From Peribacillus sp044761985 (GTDB lineage: Bacteria; Bacillota; Bacilli; Bacillales; DSM-1321), in contig NZ_JBIWDK010000003.1 of the NCBI RefSeq assembly GCF_044761985.1, forward strand, positions 310,001 through 374,000: a stretch of 64,000 nt of DNA. Direction: 5' to 3'. The translations under genes were made by a program, and so were the position numbers. Of the stretch, positions 8,853 to 16,706 are shown piece by piece (positions within the stretch are counted from its first letter, which is position 1; each line of letters starts with the position of its first letter). Under the pieces are notes generated by a model. The model was given only the letters and a program-made list of their open reading frames with translations. It made no database searches and had not been told where the DNA came from.

Positions 8853-8982
8853 ATTTATGATCTGTTTTTTTGGAGTTGGAATGTTTTCCCGCTTTAAGAT
8901 TTTCCTGATAGGCAATGTTTTTTTCGGCGTTTCTCGCTTGGTTATCTTCGGGTCTTTTATTGTTATCTTTAGTGTGTGACAT
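8851..8982 (-). CDS. Small hydrophilic protein, DUF3941-like
   Basis: The 43-residue protein begins MSHTKDNNK and ends KKTDHK. I chose the ATG at 8982 because AAGGGAG lies upstream; the longer reading has no ribosome binding site. It is rich in Lys, Asn, Asp and Glu with no hydrophobic segment. It resembles the short DUF3941 proteins of Bacillus, whose function is unknown. It lies between degV and yajQ with its own terminator. Confidence 0.7.
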   Translation of the reverse strand: MSHTKDNNKRPEDNQARNAEKNIAYQENLKAGKHSNSKKTDHK

Positions 8983-9050
8983 AATAAAAACTCCCTTCAT
9001 ATTCATGATCAATATGTATTGTTCGCAATTATAAGAGGGAGTATGCATAT

Positions 9051-9917
9051 TTATGATTTCGCAGGGGTATCGTTTAAGAAGAAGATACCTACAGTACCAG
9101 GACCGGTATGTGCCCCGATTACTGAACCGATTGAATGGATCATGAAATTTGTCGTACCAAATTCATGTTGAATCACTTCTTTCCATTCCAATGCGGATTC
9201 TTCGTCATCGCCGTGAACAATACCAATTGTTTGAGTAGATAGATTTATGCCACGCTCATGCATTAATTCCATCGCTCTTTTCACTAATTTCTTTTTGCCG
9301 CGAATCTTCTCAAGAGGAACGAGTTTTCCATCCTCCACATTTAGTAGCGGTTTAATGTTTAATAACCCGCCAACAAGGGCAGATGTTTTGGATATACGTC
9401 CACCACGCGCCAAGTATTCAAGGTCACCTACCGTGAATAGGTGTTCCATGTGCTTGAGGAGGAAATTTATATGTGTTAAAATTTCTTCTTTAGAAGCTCC
9501 ACTCTGAGCTAACTTGGCAGCTTGTTCAACGACCATGCCAATACCTAATGATGCGCATTTCGAGTTAATGATCTCTATGTCCAAATCAGGGTATTCTTCC
9601 TTCACCTGGTTATGAATCATAACGGCTGTTTGGTACGTTCCGGATAGTTCAGAGGAAAAGGCAATATAAATGCCCTGTTTTTTTTCTTTGGCAAACTCCG
9701 TGAATATTTCCAAGAAATGTTCCGGAGAAACTTGTGAAGTTTTTGGAGCCTTACCATCAAGCATGGCTTGAAAAATCTCCTTAGAATTAATGGTAACGAT
9801 GTCTTCATAATTTTGCCCATCCAAATGAACTTGTAGGGGGATCAATGTTACATTGTTTTCTTGATAGAAAGACAATGGCAAGTCACATGCACTATCCGCA
9901 AGAATCGTGATAGCCAT
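9051..9917 (-). CDS. yitS: DegV-family fatty-acid-binding protein
   Basis: The product has 288 residues covering the full DegV fold: N-terminal ILADSACDLP, SQVSPEHF, FSSELSGTYQ, a central GGRISK motif and a C-terminal GAHTGPGT. DegV/FakB proteins bind a fatty acid for phosphorylation by FakA, feeding phospholipid synthesis. In B. subtilis the neighbour order yitS-yitT is the same, with yitT following divergently here. The ribosome binding site is weak (AAAGCGGGTG). Confidence 0.88.
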   Translation of the reverse strand: MAITILADSACDLPLSFYQENNVTLIPLQVHLDGQNYEDIVTINSKEIFQAMLDGKAPKTSQVSPEHFLEIFTEFAKEKKQGIYIAFSSELSGTYQTAVMIHNQVKEEYPDLDIEIINSKCASLGIGMVVEQAAKLAQSGASKEEILTHINFLLKHMEHLFTVGDLEYLARGGRISKTSALVGGLLNIKPLLNVEDGKLVPLEKIRGKKKLVKRAMELMHERGINLSTQTIGIVHGDDEESALEWKEVIQHEFGTTNFMIHSIGSVIGAHTGPGTVGIFFLNDTPAKS

Positions 9918-10071
9918 AATACACCCGCTTTCTTTTTACATATTTTAGTAAATGTGAGTTTTACTCTATTTAGTTTAGCATGTAACGGTGAAATTTCAAT
10001 CACTACGACTATAGAAAGAGAAAATAAGGGGAATTGGCCACTAAAAATAGAATATATTGGAGGTTTTTTGG

Positions 10072-10914
10072 TTGTATGGTAATGAAATAAAGAAAATTCT
10101 AATTGTCATAATTGGGGCATTACTGAATGCTGTTGCAATGAACTTTTTTCTGATTCCAGCAAATGTTTATGCAAGTGGATTCACAGGGGTAGCGCAGTTA
10201 TTATCAAGTATTATTGGATCCTTTGCACCATTTAATGTATCGACTGGTATCTTACTCTTTCTATTGAATATTCCAGTCACTATTCTTGCATGGAGGAAGG
10301 TTGGGAAGTCCTTCACTTTTTATAGCTTCCTCAGTGTTATATTAATGAGTTTATTTATGGAAATCATCCCGCTAACACGATGGTCCCCAGACATTTTGTT
10401 GAATGCTGTGTTTGGTGGTGTGATCGCTGCGGTCGGAGTAGGGATTACATTGAAATTCGGGGCATCGACAGGTGGTATGGATATTATCGCCATGCTTTTA
10501 TCACGCAAGAAGGACAAGCCTGTAGGAACTTACTTATTTCTTTTGAATGGAATCATCATCGTCACAGCCGGAGCGGTATATGGACCTGAAAAGGCCTTGT
10601 ATACCCTCGTTACGCTTTATACTTCAACACGAGTGGTGGATGCTATACATACTCGCCATGAAAAGTTGACAGCCATGATCATAACGAAGCAAAGCGAGGA
10701 ACTGAAGCAAGCCATCCATGCTAAATTGGTTCGCGGCATTACAAGGCTCCCTGCTAAAGGAGCTTTCACCAATGAAAGTAAGGAAATGTTAATGATCGTC
10801 ATTACTCGGTATGAATTGTATGATTTGGAGAGGATTATTCAAGAAGTCGATCCCCATGCCTTCACCAACATTATTGAAACGTCGGGAATCGTTGGTACGT
10901 TCCGAAGGGAATGA
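10072..10914 (+). CDS. yitT: YitT-family membrane protein
   Basis: I assign a TTG start at 10072, 8 nt after GGAGG at 10059-10063; the TTG at 10057 would overlap the ribosome binding site. The resulting 280-residue protein begins like its family (KKILIVIIGALLNAVAMNFFLIPA). About five to six membrane helices occupy the first 165 residues, with the conserved GASTGGMDI stretch; the last 90 residues form the cytoplasmic DUF2179 domain. Function is unknown, possibly transport. Confidence 0.88.
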   Translation: MYGNEIKKILIVIIGALLNAVAMNFFLIPANVYASGFTGVAQLLSSIIGSFAPFNVSTGILLFLLNIPVTILAWRKVGKSFTFYSFLSVILMSLFMEIIPLTRWSPDILLNAVFGGVIAAVGVGITLKFGASTGGMDIIAMLLSRKKDKPVGTYLFLLNGIIIVTAGAVYGPEKALYTLVTLYTSTRVVDAIHTRHEKLTAMIITKQSEELKQAIHAKLVRGITRLPAKGAFTNESKEMLMIVITRYELYDLERIIQEVDPHAFTNIIETSGIVGTFRRE

Positions 10915-10987
10915 ACAGTAGGATTTTTACCATATTTTTCAATACTGTTACACTTCATTGACAAATGGATAAATATTGGTGTTTTAC

Positions 10988-11013
10988 GTTTGAGGCTTAT
11001 CCCAAACGGCTAA
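10988..11013 (+). promoter_or_regulatory. Sigma-B-like promoter of the KGG protein gene
   Basis: GTTTGA and GGCTAA (consensus GTTTAA, GGGWAW) are separated by 14 nt and end 46 nt before the start codon. One mismatch in each box. Confidence 0.4.
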
Positions 11014-11059
11014 TGTACTAGCGTATCGCCAATAAATCTTGTTGAAGGAGTGATGAACA

Positions 11060-11311
11060 ATGGCTAAGAATGAAAAGATGAGTAGGGAAGAAGCTGGACG
11101 CAAAGGCGGGGAAGCCACTTCGAACAATCACGATAAGGACTTCTACCAAGAGATTGGACGCAAAGGCGGAGAAGCCACCTCAGATAATCACAACAAAGAG
11201 TTTTATCAGGAAATTGGTCAAAAGGGCGGAGAAGCCACATCCGATTCTCATGATAAAAGTTTTTATAAAGAAATCGGTAAAAAAGGCGGAACAACAGGAA
11301 ATAACGGTTAA
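11060..11311 (+). CDS. KGG-repeat stress protein (GsiB/LEA-like)
   Basis: The 83-residue hydrophilic protein is built from three 20-residue repeats of the form GRKGGEATS..H.K.FYQEI plus a final KKGG. This is the stress-induced KGG motif of GsiB-type late-embryogenesis-like proteins, thought to protect against desiccation, heat or salt. GAAGGAGTG precedes the ATG. B. subtilis GsiB is a strong sigma-B regulon member, and a sigma-B-like promoter is visible here. A perfect 30-bp palindromic terminator follows. Confidence 0.9.
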   Translation: MAKNEKMSREEAGRKGGEATSNNHDKDFYQEIGRKGGEATSDNHNKEFYQEIGQKGGEATSDSHDKSFYKEIGKKGGTTGNNG

Positions 11312-11316
11312 ATAGA

Positions 11317-11350
11317 GAAAAGCCTCCAGGATCCTGGAGGCTTTTCCTTT
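11317..11350. terminator. Bidirectional terminator (30-bp perfect palindrome)
   Basis: A 15+15 perfect inverted repeat (GAAAAGCCTCCAGG and its complement) separates the convergent KGG gene and the DUF3813-like gene; T-rich tracts lie on both sides. Confidence 0.85.
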
Positions 11351-11542
11351 TTACTTTAGATGGTTTTCCAACTTTTCCTGAAGTTCACGCAACTGTTCTT
11401 TTTCGGCATTATTCGTATTGGCATTAGCCGAAGAAAGAGCATTTTTGGCGATTTCTACAGTTTTTTGCTGGTCGCCACCAGGCTCAGAGTGGAGAGCTTC
11501 TTCAACAAAGTCCCGAGCGATCTGGAATAATTTGTTTCCCAT
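11351..11542 (-). CDS. Small alpha-helical protein, DUF3813-like
   Basis: The 63-residue protein starts MGNKLFQIARDFVEEAL and ends in a Glu/Leu-rich helix. It resembles DUF3813 proteins found next to yitT/yitU in Bacillus. Its ATG overlaps the stop codon of the upstream 48-residue gene (TAATG), so the two are translationally coupled. Function unknown. Confidence 0.75.
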   Translation of the reverse strand: MGNKLFQIARDFVEEALHSEPGGDQQKTVEIAKNALSSANANTNNAEKEQLRELQEKLENHLK

Positions 11543-11688
11543 TAGAAGCCACCATAGCTTTGTTCTGACATAATGCGTAATCTGTCTTTTTCAGCCTCTG
11601 CATACGTAGTGTGATAAGGGATTTTTTCAGCGTGTTTGGCAACACTTTCTTTGCCTTGCTGTACAAAACGTTTTGATTTTGTTCCCAT
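11542..11688 (-). CDS. Small basic protein coupled to the DUF3813-like gene
   Basis: A 48-residue reading frame starts MGTKSKRFVQQ and ends SEQSYGGF. GGAGGAGATAATA precedes the ATG at 11688, an excellent ribosome binding site. Its stop shares one base with the next start. The protein is hydrophilic, basic at the start, with no membrane segment. I do not recognise the family. Confidence 0.75.
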   Translation of the reverse strand: MGTKSKRFVQQGKESVAKHAEKIPYHTTYAEAEKDRLRIMSEQSYGGF

Positions 11689-11786
11689 TATTATCTCCTC
11701 CGAATCTGAGCTTTTTGACAACGATGTTTGATGTTGTCCCTAGTAGTGTGGCTCAATGAATGGAATTTATGAAGGAAATAAATGTG

Positions 11787-12599
11787 TTATTTCAGATTGA
11801 ATTTTTCCTCAAGGAAAATGGCAATGCCGTCCTCCTCATTGGTCAAGGTGGTCGTGTTGGCTACGTTTTTCACTAATTCTATAGCATTACCCATGGCGAC
11901 ACCTGTTCCTGCATAGTCAAGCATTTCCAAGTCATTGTCCTCATCTCCGAATGCGATGATCCGGTCTTTTGGAATGTCCAGGTAATTGGATACACGCTGA
12001 AGCCCGACAGCCTTGCTTAATCCACTTTTTATGATTTCGATGATGTGAAAGGGCTCTGACCAACGTCGGTGATCAACCAATTCAGCATGGACATCCGATA
12101 GATGCTGCCGAATTTGCCCGACATATTCGCTATCTGTATGGATGAGCATCGAAGTAGGCGAATCGTTTAGGTAGTTCCGCAGGTCCCCGCTAGTCATTTT
12201 TGGATTCCCTACATTGAACATATTCATCAATTTTTCGTCATGATAATGGACATATAAATCATCCCTAACCTCTGCAATGATGTTATGATAGCTAAATTGG
12301 TCACAGGCCTCGACTATCTCTTTTGCAATCTTGATGTCGAGAGGTGAATGATACGTCCCCCAGCTTGTCTGCAAGGGATGGTGGACAAAGGCACCATTGA
12401 AATTGACGATAGGCGTTGTCAATCCCAACTCACGATAATAGAGTTCGCTTGAGCGGTAGGGACGGCCTGTCGCAATCATGACTTCATGTCCATCCTCTTT
12501 CAGTTTTAAAAGGGTCTGTTTAGTGCGGGGGGAAATGGATTTTTTATCAGTAAGTAATGTTCCATCAAGATCCAATACAATTAAATGCTTGTCATTCAT
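11787..12599 (-). CDS. yitU: Cof-type HAD-IIB phosphatase
   Basis: The product has 270 residues. HAD motif I is DLDGTLL (nucleophile Asp near residue 10), motif II ATGRPYRS, motif III the Lys in SKAVGL, motif IV GDEDNDLEML, with the large C2 cap between II and III. This is the Cof/YitU group that dephosphorylates sugar phosphates or flavin pathway intermediates; B. subtilis YitU has been linked to FMN-precursor dephosphorylation. It is divergent from the esterase gene. Confidence 0.9.
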   Translation of the reverse strand: MNDKHLIVLDLDGTLLTDKKSISPRTKQTLLKLKEDGHEVMIATGRPYRSSELYYRELGLTTPIVNFNGAFVHHPLQTSWGTYHSPLDIKIAKEIVEACDQFSYHNIIAEVRDDLYVHYHDEKLMNMFNVGNPKMTSGDLRNYLNDSPTSMLIHTDSEYVGQIRQHLSDVHAELVDHRRWSEPFHIIEIIKSGLSKAVGLQRVSNYLDIPKDRIIAFGDEDNDLEMLDYAGTGVAMGNAIELVKNVANTTTLTNEEDGIAIFLEEKFNLK

Positions 12600-12835
12600 C
12601 TATGGCACCTTCTGTTCTTTTTTGATTTTATTATAGGCGAATATTGTTAAGTTTAGTGTACTGAAATTGTAAATGTTTTTCATTCTTTATGCATTCTTGT
12701 ATGATATTACTAAATGAAAGGGTTATAATAATCCCGAGATTATACGACTTACTTAAATAGGTTTTTTAATAAAATTTTGGTTGTTCCATTTAGGGGCAAT
12801 CAGCATTATAACATGAATGATTCGGAGGGGTCGAA

Positions 12836-13624
12836 TTGGTTATCATCGAAAAAGAAGTAATAGGGCACATTCCCGTTTTACATGTTAGCGAACGGTCCAT
12901 TTTCAATAAGGAACTGCCGCTAGTCATTTTTATACACGGATTTCAGAGTGCAAAGGAACACAATCTCCATTATGCGTATTTAATGGCTGAAAAGGGCTTT
13001 CGCGTGATTCTTCCCGATGTTGTCTACCATGGAGAGAGGGAAACGGGGGAAAGCGAATCCGAGTTGATGCCTCGTTTTTGGGAAATGGTATTACAGAGCA
13101 TCAAAGAGTTGCCCCTACTTAAAGATGATTTACTTTCCCGTAAATTAATCGATCCTAAAAGGATTGGCATAGCCGGCAGCTCAATGGGTGGGATTGTGAC
13201 CAATGGGGCGTTAGCGACTTATGATTGGTTATCGGCGGGCGTGAGCTTGATGGGGAACCCTTCATATGTTTCGTTTGCCGAGCTTCAAATAGGGGAAATG
13301 AAAAAAAGGGAGATTAGCTTTCCCCTATCGGAAGAGGAAATCACACAAGCGATTGCACAACTTAAACCATTTGACCTAAGCTTGAATCCCGACAGGCTCG
13401 CTAATCGGCCACTATTGTTTTGGCATGGAGCAAAAGATCATGTGGTTCCTTATCAATATGCATATCGCTTTTATGAAGAGGTTAAATCAAGTTATAATGA
13501 AGGGGATAATAGAATTAATTTCATTCTCGACAAGAAAGCATCTCATAAGGTAAGCAGAGAAGGTGTGCTTCAAACGGCGAACTGGTTTGAGAAACATTTA
13601 TTGCCAACTATACAAAAAGCTTAA
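12836..13624 (+). CDS. yitV: Alpha/beta-hydrolase (YitV esterase)
   Basis: The product has 262 residues. A TTG start lies 5 nt after CGGAGGGG. The fold is a prolyl-oligopeptidase-type alpha/beta hydrolase: oxyanion region FIHGFQSAKEH, nucleophile Ser in GSSMGG, acid Asp in HGAKDHVVP and His in KASHKVS. It is the YitV position of the B. subtilis gene order. Substrate unknown. Confidence 0.87.
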   Translation: MVIIEKEVIGHIPVLHVSERSIFNKELPLVIFIHGFQSAKEHNLHYAYLMAEKGFRVILPDVVYHGERETGESESELMPRFWEMVLQSIKELPLLKDDLLSRKLIDPKRIGIAGSSMGGIVTNGALATYDWLSAGVSLMGNPSYVSFAELQIGEMKKREISFPLSEEEITQAIAQLKPFDLSLNPDRLANRPLLFWHGAKDHVVPYQYAYRFYEEVKSSYNEGDNRINFILDKKASHKVSREGVLQTANWFEKHLLPTIQKA

Positions 13625-13673
13625 TGGAACGCGAAAAATCTGTTATGATTCTAATATGTAGATAGTGTAAACC

Positions 13674-13697
13674 GTTTTAACTATCAGCACCCGGTAT
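13674..13697 (+). promoter_or_regulatory. Sigma-B-like promoter before yitW
   Basis: GTTTTA and CGGTAT are separated by 12 nt; each box has one mismatch to the sigma-B consensus. It lies 40 nt upstream of the yitW start. Confidence 0.35.
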
Positions 13698-13736
13698 GAA
13701 TGACGGGGATAATTGATTATAAAAGGAGTGATTAGG

Positions 13737-14045
13737 ATGGATCAAGATACAAAAGACATTATTATGGGAGCTTTGGAACAGGTTATTGACCCGGAGCTTG
13801 GAATAGATATCGTCAATCTGGGCTTGGTATATGATGTGGATATGGACGAGGCAGGACTAACGACTGTGAAGATGACCTTGACGGCTATGGGCTGCCCATT
13901 AGCTGGTACAATCGTCGATCAAGTGAAATTGGTGCTTGAAGATATTCCGGAAGTGAAAGAAACGGACGTGCAAATTGTGTGGAGTCCACCATGGTCCAAG
14001 GACCGCATGTCCAGATATGCAAAAATCGCATTAGGCATAAAATAA
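13737..14045 (+). CDS. yitW: MIP18/DUF59-family iron-sulfur assembly protein
   Basis: The ATG at 13737 follows AAAAGGAGTG; the TTG at 13713 would place the ribosome binding site inside the gene. The 102-residue protein has the family motif DPELGIDIVNLGLVY and TAMGCP with the conserved Cys. Members (SufT, PaaD, MIP18) help mature Fe-S proteins. Gene position matches B. subtilis yitW. MoaA, an Fe-S enzyme, is encoded next. Confidence 0.9.
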   Translation: MDQDTKDIIMGALEQVIDPELGIDIVNLGLVYDVDMDEAGLTTVKMTLTAMGCPLAGTIVDQVKLVLEDIPEVKETDVQIVWSPPWSKDRMSRYAKIALGIK

Positions 14046-14067
14046 ATTCCATGTAAAAGAATGAATA

Positions 14068-14136
14068 GAGAGCCAGTCAAAAAACGGTGAATCCGCATTT
14101 TGTGGACCAGCTTTTTATTGGCTTGGCTTTTTCTAA
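14068..14136 (+). terminator. Possible terminator after yitW
   Basis: AGCCAGTCAA and TTGGCTTGGC can pair across a roughly 45-nt loop, followed by TTTTTCT. The long loop makes it uncertain. Confidence 0.4.
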
Positions 14137-14160
14137 TACATGAGGGCTAGGAGTGGTTAA

Positions 14161-15174
14161 TTGACCAGTCAAATAAAAGATTCTTTAGATAGGCCATTAA
14201 GAGATTTGAGAATTTCCGTCATCGATCGTTGCAACTTCCGTTGTCAATATTGTATGCCGGCTGAAATTTTTCATGAGAATTTCCAGTTCCTCCCGAAGAG
14301 CGAGCTTTTATCATATGAAGAAATTATAAGGATCTCTAAAATATTCGCAAACTTAGGTGTGAAGAAGTTAAGGTTGACGGGCGGGGAACCGCTGTTACGC
14401 AGAAATCTTACCACGCTTATTTCCGAACTTGTCTTGATTGAAGGAATAGAAGATATAGGGTTGACCACCAATGGCGTGTTCCTGAAGAAGCATGCGGCCG
14501 ATTTAAAGGCAGCAGGTTTACAACGAGTGAACATCAGCCTAGACAGTCTGGATGACGAGTTGTTTAAAAAGATGAATGGCAGAAATATCGGGATAAAACC
14601 GGTTCTGGAAGGCATCGCCGCTGCTAAAAAGGCAGGACTTGGCGTCAAGGTCAATATGGTGGTGAAAAAAGAAACGAATGAATCTCAAATCCTGCCAATG
14701 GCTCGTTTTTGCAAACAGGAAGGCATTCAACTGCGATATATAGAATATATGGATGTTGGCCATACAAATGGTTGGCAACTAAAAAATGTGGTAACGAAAA
14801 AGGAACTGCTCGAGATGCTACAGCAAGAATTCGAATTGGAACCTGTGGAAGAAGATTACTTTGGGGAAGTTGCTAAGCGTTTCCGTTATAAAGGAACAAC
14901 AACTGAAGTAGGATTCATCACGTCGGTTTCGGAATCATTCTGTTCAAGTTGCACGCGTGCACGTCTCTCTGCAAACGGTAGCATATATACTTGCTTATTT
15001 AATGGGAAAGGCCATGACTTGAAGTCATTGGTTCGTTCAGAGATGTCGGATGAAGAATTAACAGACCACATCATATCGATTTGGAATCATCGAGATGACC
15101 GTTATTCGGACGAGAGGGTAGCGGGCACTTTGAAAAAACAAGAAAAAATAGAAATGTCCTTTATTGGTGGTTGA
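14161..15174 (+). CDS. moaA: GTP 3',8-cyclase MoaA
   Basis: The product has 337 residues from a TTG start preceded by TAGGAGTG. The radical-SAM cluster motif CNFRCQYC lies near residue 25, LTGGEPLLR and TNGV follow, and the C-terminal second cluster uses Cys in ESFCSSCTRAR and YTC. The protein ends in the GG pair needed for activation in known MoaA. It converts GTP to the cyclic precursor on the way to molybdopterin. No other molybdenum cofactor gene is nearby; a terminator isolates it. Confidence 0.95.
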   Translation: MTSQIKDSLDRPLRDLRISVIDRCNFRCQYCMPAEIFHENFQFLPKSELLSYEEIIRISKIFANLGVKKLRLTGGEPLLRRNLTTLISELVLIEGIEDIGLTTNGVFLKKHAADLKAAGLQRVNISLDSLDDELFKKMNGRNIGIKPVLEGIAAAKKAGLGVKVNMVVKKETNESQILPMARFCKQEGIQLRYIEYMDVGHTNGWQLKNVVTKKELLEMLQQEFELEPVEEDYFGEVAKRFRYKGTTTEVGFITSVSESFCSSCTRARLSANGSIYTCLFNGKGHDLKSLVRSEMSDEELTDHIISIWNHRDDRYSDERVAGTLKKQEKIEMSFIGG

Positions 15175-15195
15175 TTTTTAAAGGACAAGTTAAAA

Positions 15196-15229
15196 ATACG
15201 GGATGGCAGATGCCATCCCGTATTTTTTT
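15196..15229 (+). terminator. Terminator after moaA
   Basis: A 13-bp perfect stem (ATACGGGATGGCA and complement) with a 2-nt centre is followed by seven T residues. Confidence 0.9.
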
Positions 15230-15230
15230 G

Positions 15231-15652
15231 TATGTGCATCGTTTGGTTAATGAATAAATTATACGGGTTTTATGCATGTATATGATGGAACAAGATATTA
15301 AATGGTCCCTGGATCAATACAATTGGATGGATACGGTCGATATCCCCGCAACCTTTTCATGTTGTAGGCATATAATTGCTGGTTGTCGGGGGACGGATAT
15401 GGAGGTTGTGAAATGAATAAACAAGGCAATGAATGAACTACTGGTGATTTTAGCAACAAGAAAGGGTTAAATCAAAGACGTTGTTCATAAATGGGCTGTG
15501 AATGGAAAAAAATATATCAAAGAATAGTAGCAAAAGATAGAATTTTGTATATAATTTAATAATTTTATAAAAATACATTTGATTTTATTTTTATTCAATC
15601 ATATAATAATAGAATCAAAGAATGACAGGGACTAGAATATAGGAGTGGTTTT
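15231..15652. other. Long argC upstream region with a stem and a 7-codon frame
   Basis: No gene is evident. At about 15337-15400 the left arm GATATCCCCGCAACC can pair imperfectly with the right arm GGTTGTCGGGGGACGGATAT around a 27-nt loop. Directly after it GGAGG (15401-15405) precedes an ATG at 15413 with a 7-codon frame (MNKQGNE). The right-hand 120 bp are AT-rich and hold the ARG boxes. I do not recognise a known riboswitch or T-box. Confidence 0.4.
15562..15599. promoter_or_regulatory. Paired ARG boxes upstream of argC (ArgR/AhrC)
   Basis: Two matches to the ARG box lie side by side: TATAAAAATACA on the plus strand (about 15566-15577) and TTGAATAAAAAT on the minus strand (about 15587-15598). 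A possible -10 TATAAT is at 15550-15555. The arrangement fits AhrC repression of the arginine biosynthesis operon. Confidence 0.55.
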
Positions 15653-16687
15653 ATGAATGTTTCAATTGTCGGAGCTACAGGATATGGTGGATTGGAGCTA
15701 ATAAGGTTCCTGACTAATCATCCTCATTTACAAATAGAATCATTGCATACTTCATCCCAATTTGGTCGGAGTATCCATGAAGAAAATCCGCATTTAATGC
15801 ATATGAAAGATAAATTGGAAGCCATTGATCCGGAAAAAATCGCAAAAAAATCTGATATTGTTTTTCTCGCTACGCCTTCAGGTGTTTCCTCACAACTGAT
15901 TTCGCAATTTTCTGATCTTGACTTGAAAGTAATCGATTTGTCAGGGGACCTCAGGCTTCAAACTCCAGGAGAATATGAACGTTGGTATAAAAAAGAGGCT
16001 GCCCCTCAATCCATCCTTGAAAAAGCTATATACGGTCTAGCAGAATGGAATGCCGAGGAAATCAGGCAATCCACTATTATTGCAAACCCAGGTTGTTACC
16101 CCACCGCTACATTGCTTGGCCTTGCCCCTTTATTTACGGAAGGATGGGCTACAGGTTCAGATGTAATTATCGATGCAAAATCAGGGGTGTCCGGGGCAGG
16201 GAAGTCTCCTTCGGTCGTAACGCATTATAGTGAAATGAATGAAAATTTCAAAATATACAAGGTGAACCAGCATCAACATATACCGGAAATTGAGCAACAG
16301 CTTGGACGCTGGTCGAAAGATTTACAGCCGATATCTTTTAATACCCATCTTGTCCCGATGACGAGAGGGATCATGGCCACAATGTACGTTAAATTAAACC
16401 GGCAAACTTCAACGGCCGAATTAAGGGATTTGTATGAAACCATTTATGATAAACATCCATTTGTTCGAATACAGCCACTAGATCACTTTCCTTCTACAAA
16501 ACAAGTATATGGTTCGAATTTTTGCGATATAGGTGTTGCTTATGATGAAAGAACAGGAAGGGCAACGATTGTTTCGGTCATTGATAATTTAGTGAAAGGC
16601 GCTGCTGGGCAGGCCATTCAAAACGCAAATCTTTTAATGGGGATTGAAGAAACAACAGGATTATGGAACACCCCGCTTTATCCATAA
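15653..16687 (+). CDS. argC: N-acetyl-gamma-glutamyl-phosphate reductase
   Basis: The product has 344 residues. It shows the NADP-binding GATGYGG motif at the start, the active-site Cys in NPGCYPT (about residue 148), and the HQHIPEI His. It performs the third step of arginine synthesis, reducing acetylglutamyl phosphate to the semialdehyde. TAGGAGTGG precedes the ATG. First gene of argC-argJ-argB-argD-carA-carB-argF, with only 19 nt to argJ. Confidence 0.97.
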   Translation: MNVSIVGATGYGGLELIRFLTNHPHLQIESLHTSSQFGRSIHEENPHLMHMKDKLEAIDPEKIAKKSDIVFLATPSGVSSQLISQFSDLDLKVIDLSGDLRLQTPGEYERWYKKEAAPQSILEKAIYGLAEWNAEEIRQSTIIANPGCYPTATLLGLAPLFTEGWATGSDVIIDAKSGVSGAGKSPSVVTHYSEMNENFKIYKVNQHQHIPEIEQQLGRWSKDLQPISFNTHLVPMTRGIMATMYVKLNRQTSTAELRDLYETIYDKHPFVRIQPLDHFPSTKQVYGSNFCDIGVAYDERTGRATIVSVIDNLVKGAAGQAIQNANLLMGIEETTGLWNTPLYP

Positions 16688-16706
16688 AATTTCTTGGAGG
16701 GAAATA

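Noticed and set aside
15302..15400. T-box or arginine riboswitch before argC
   Set aside because: No T-box sequence, no antiterminator and no intrinsic terminator before argC; ARG boxes explain control better.
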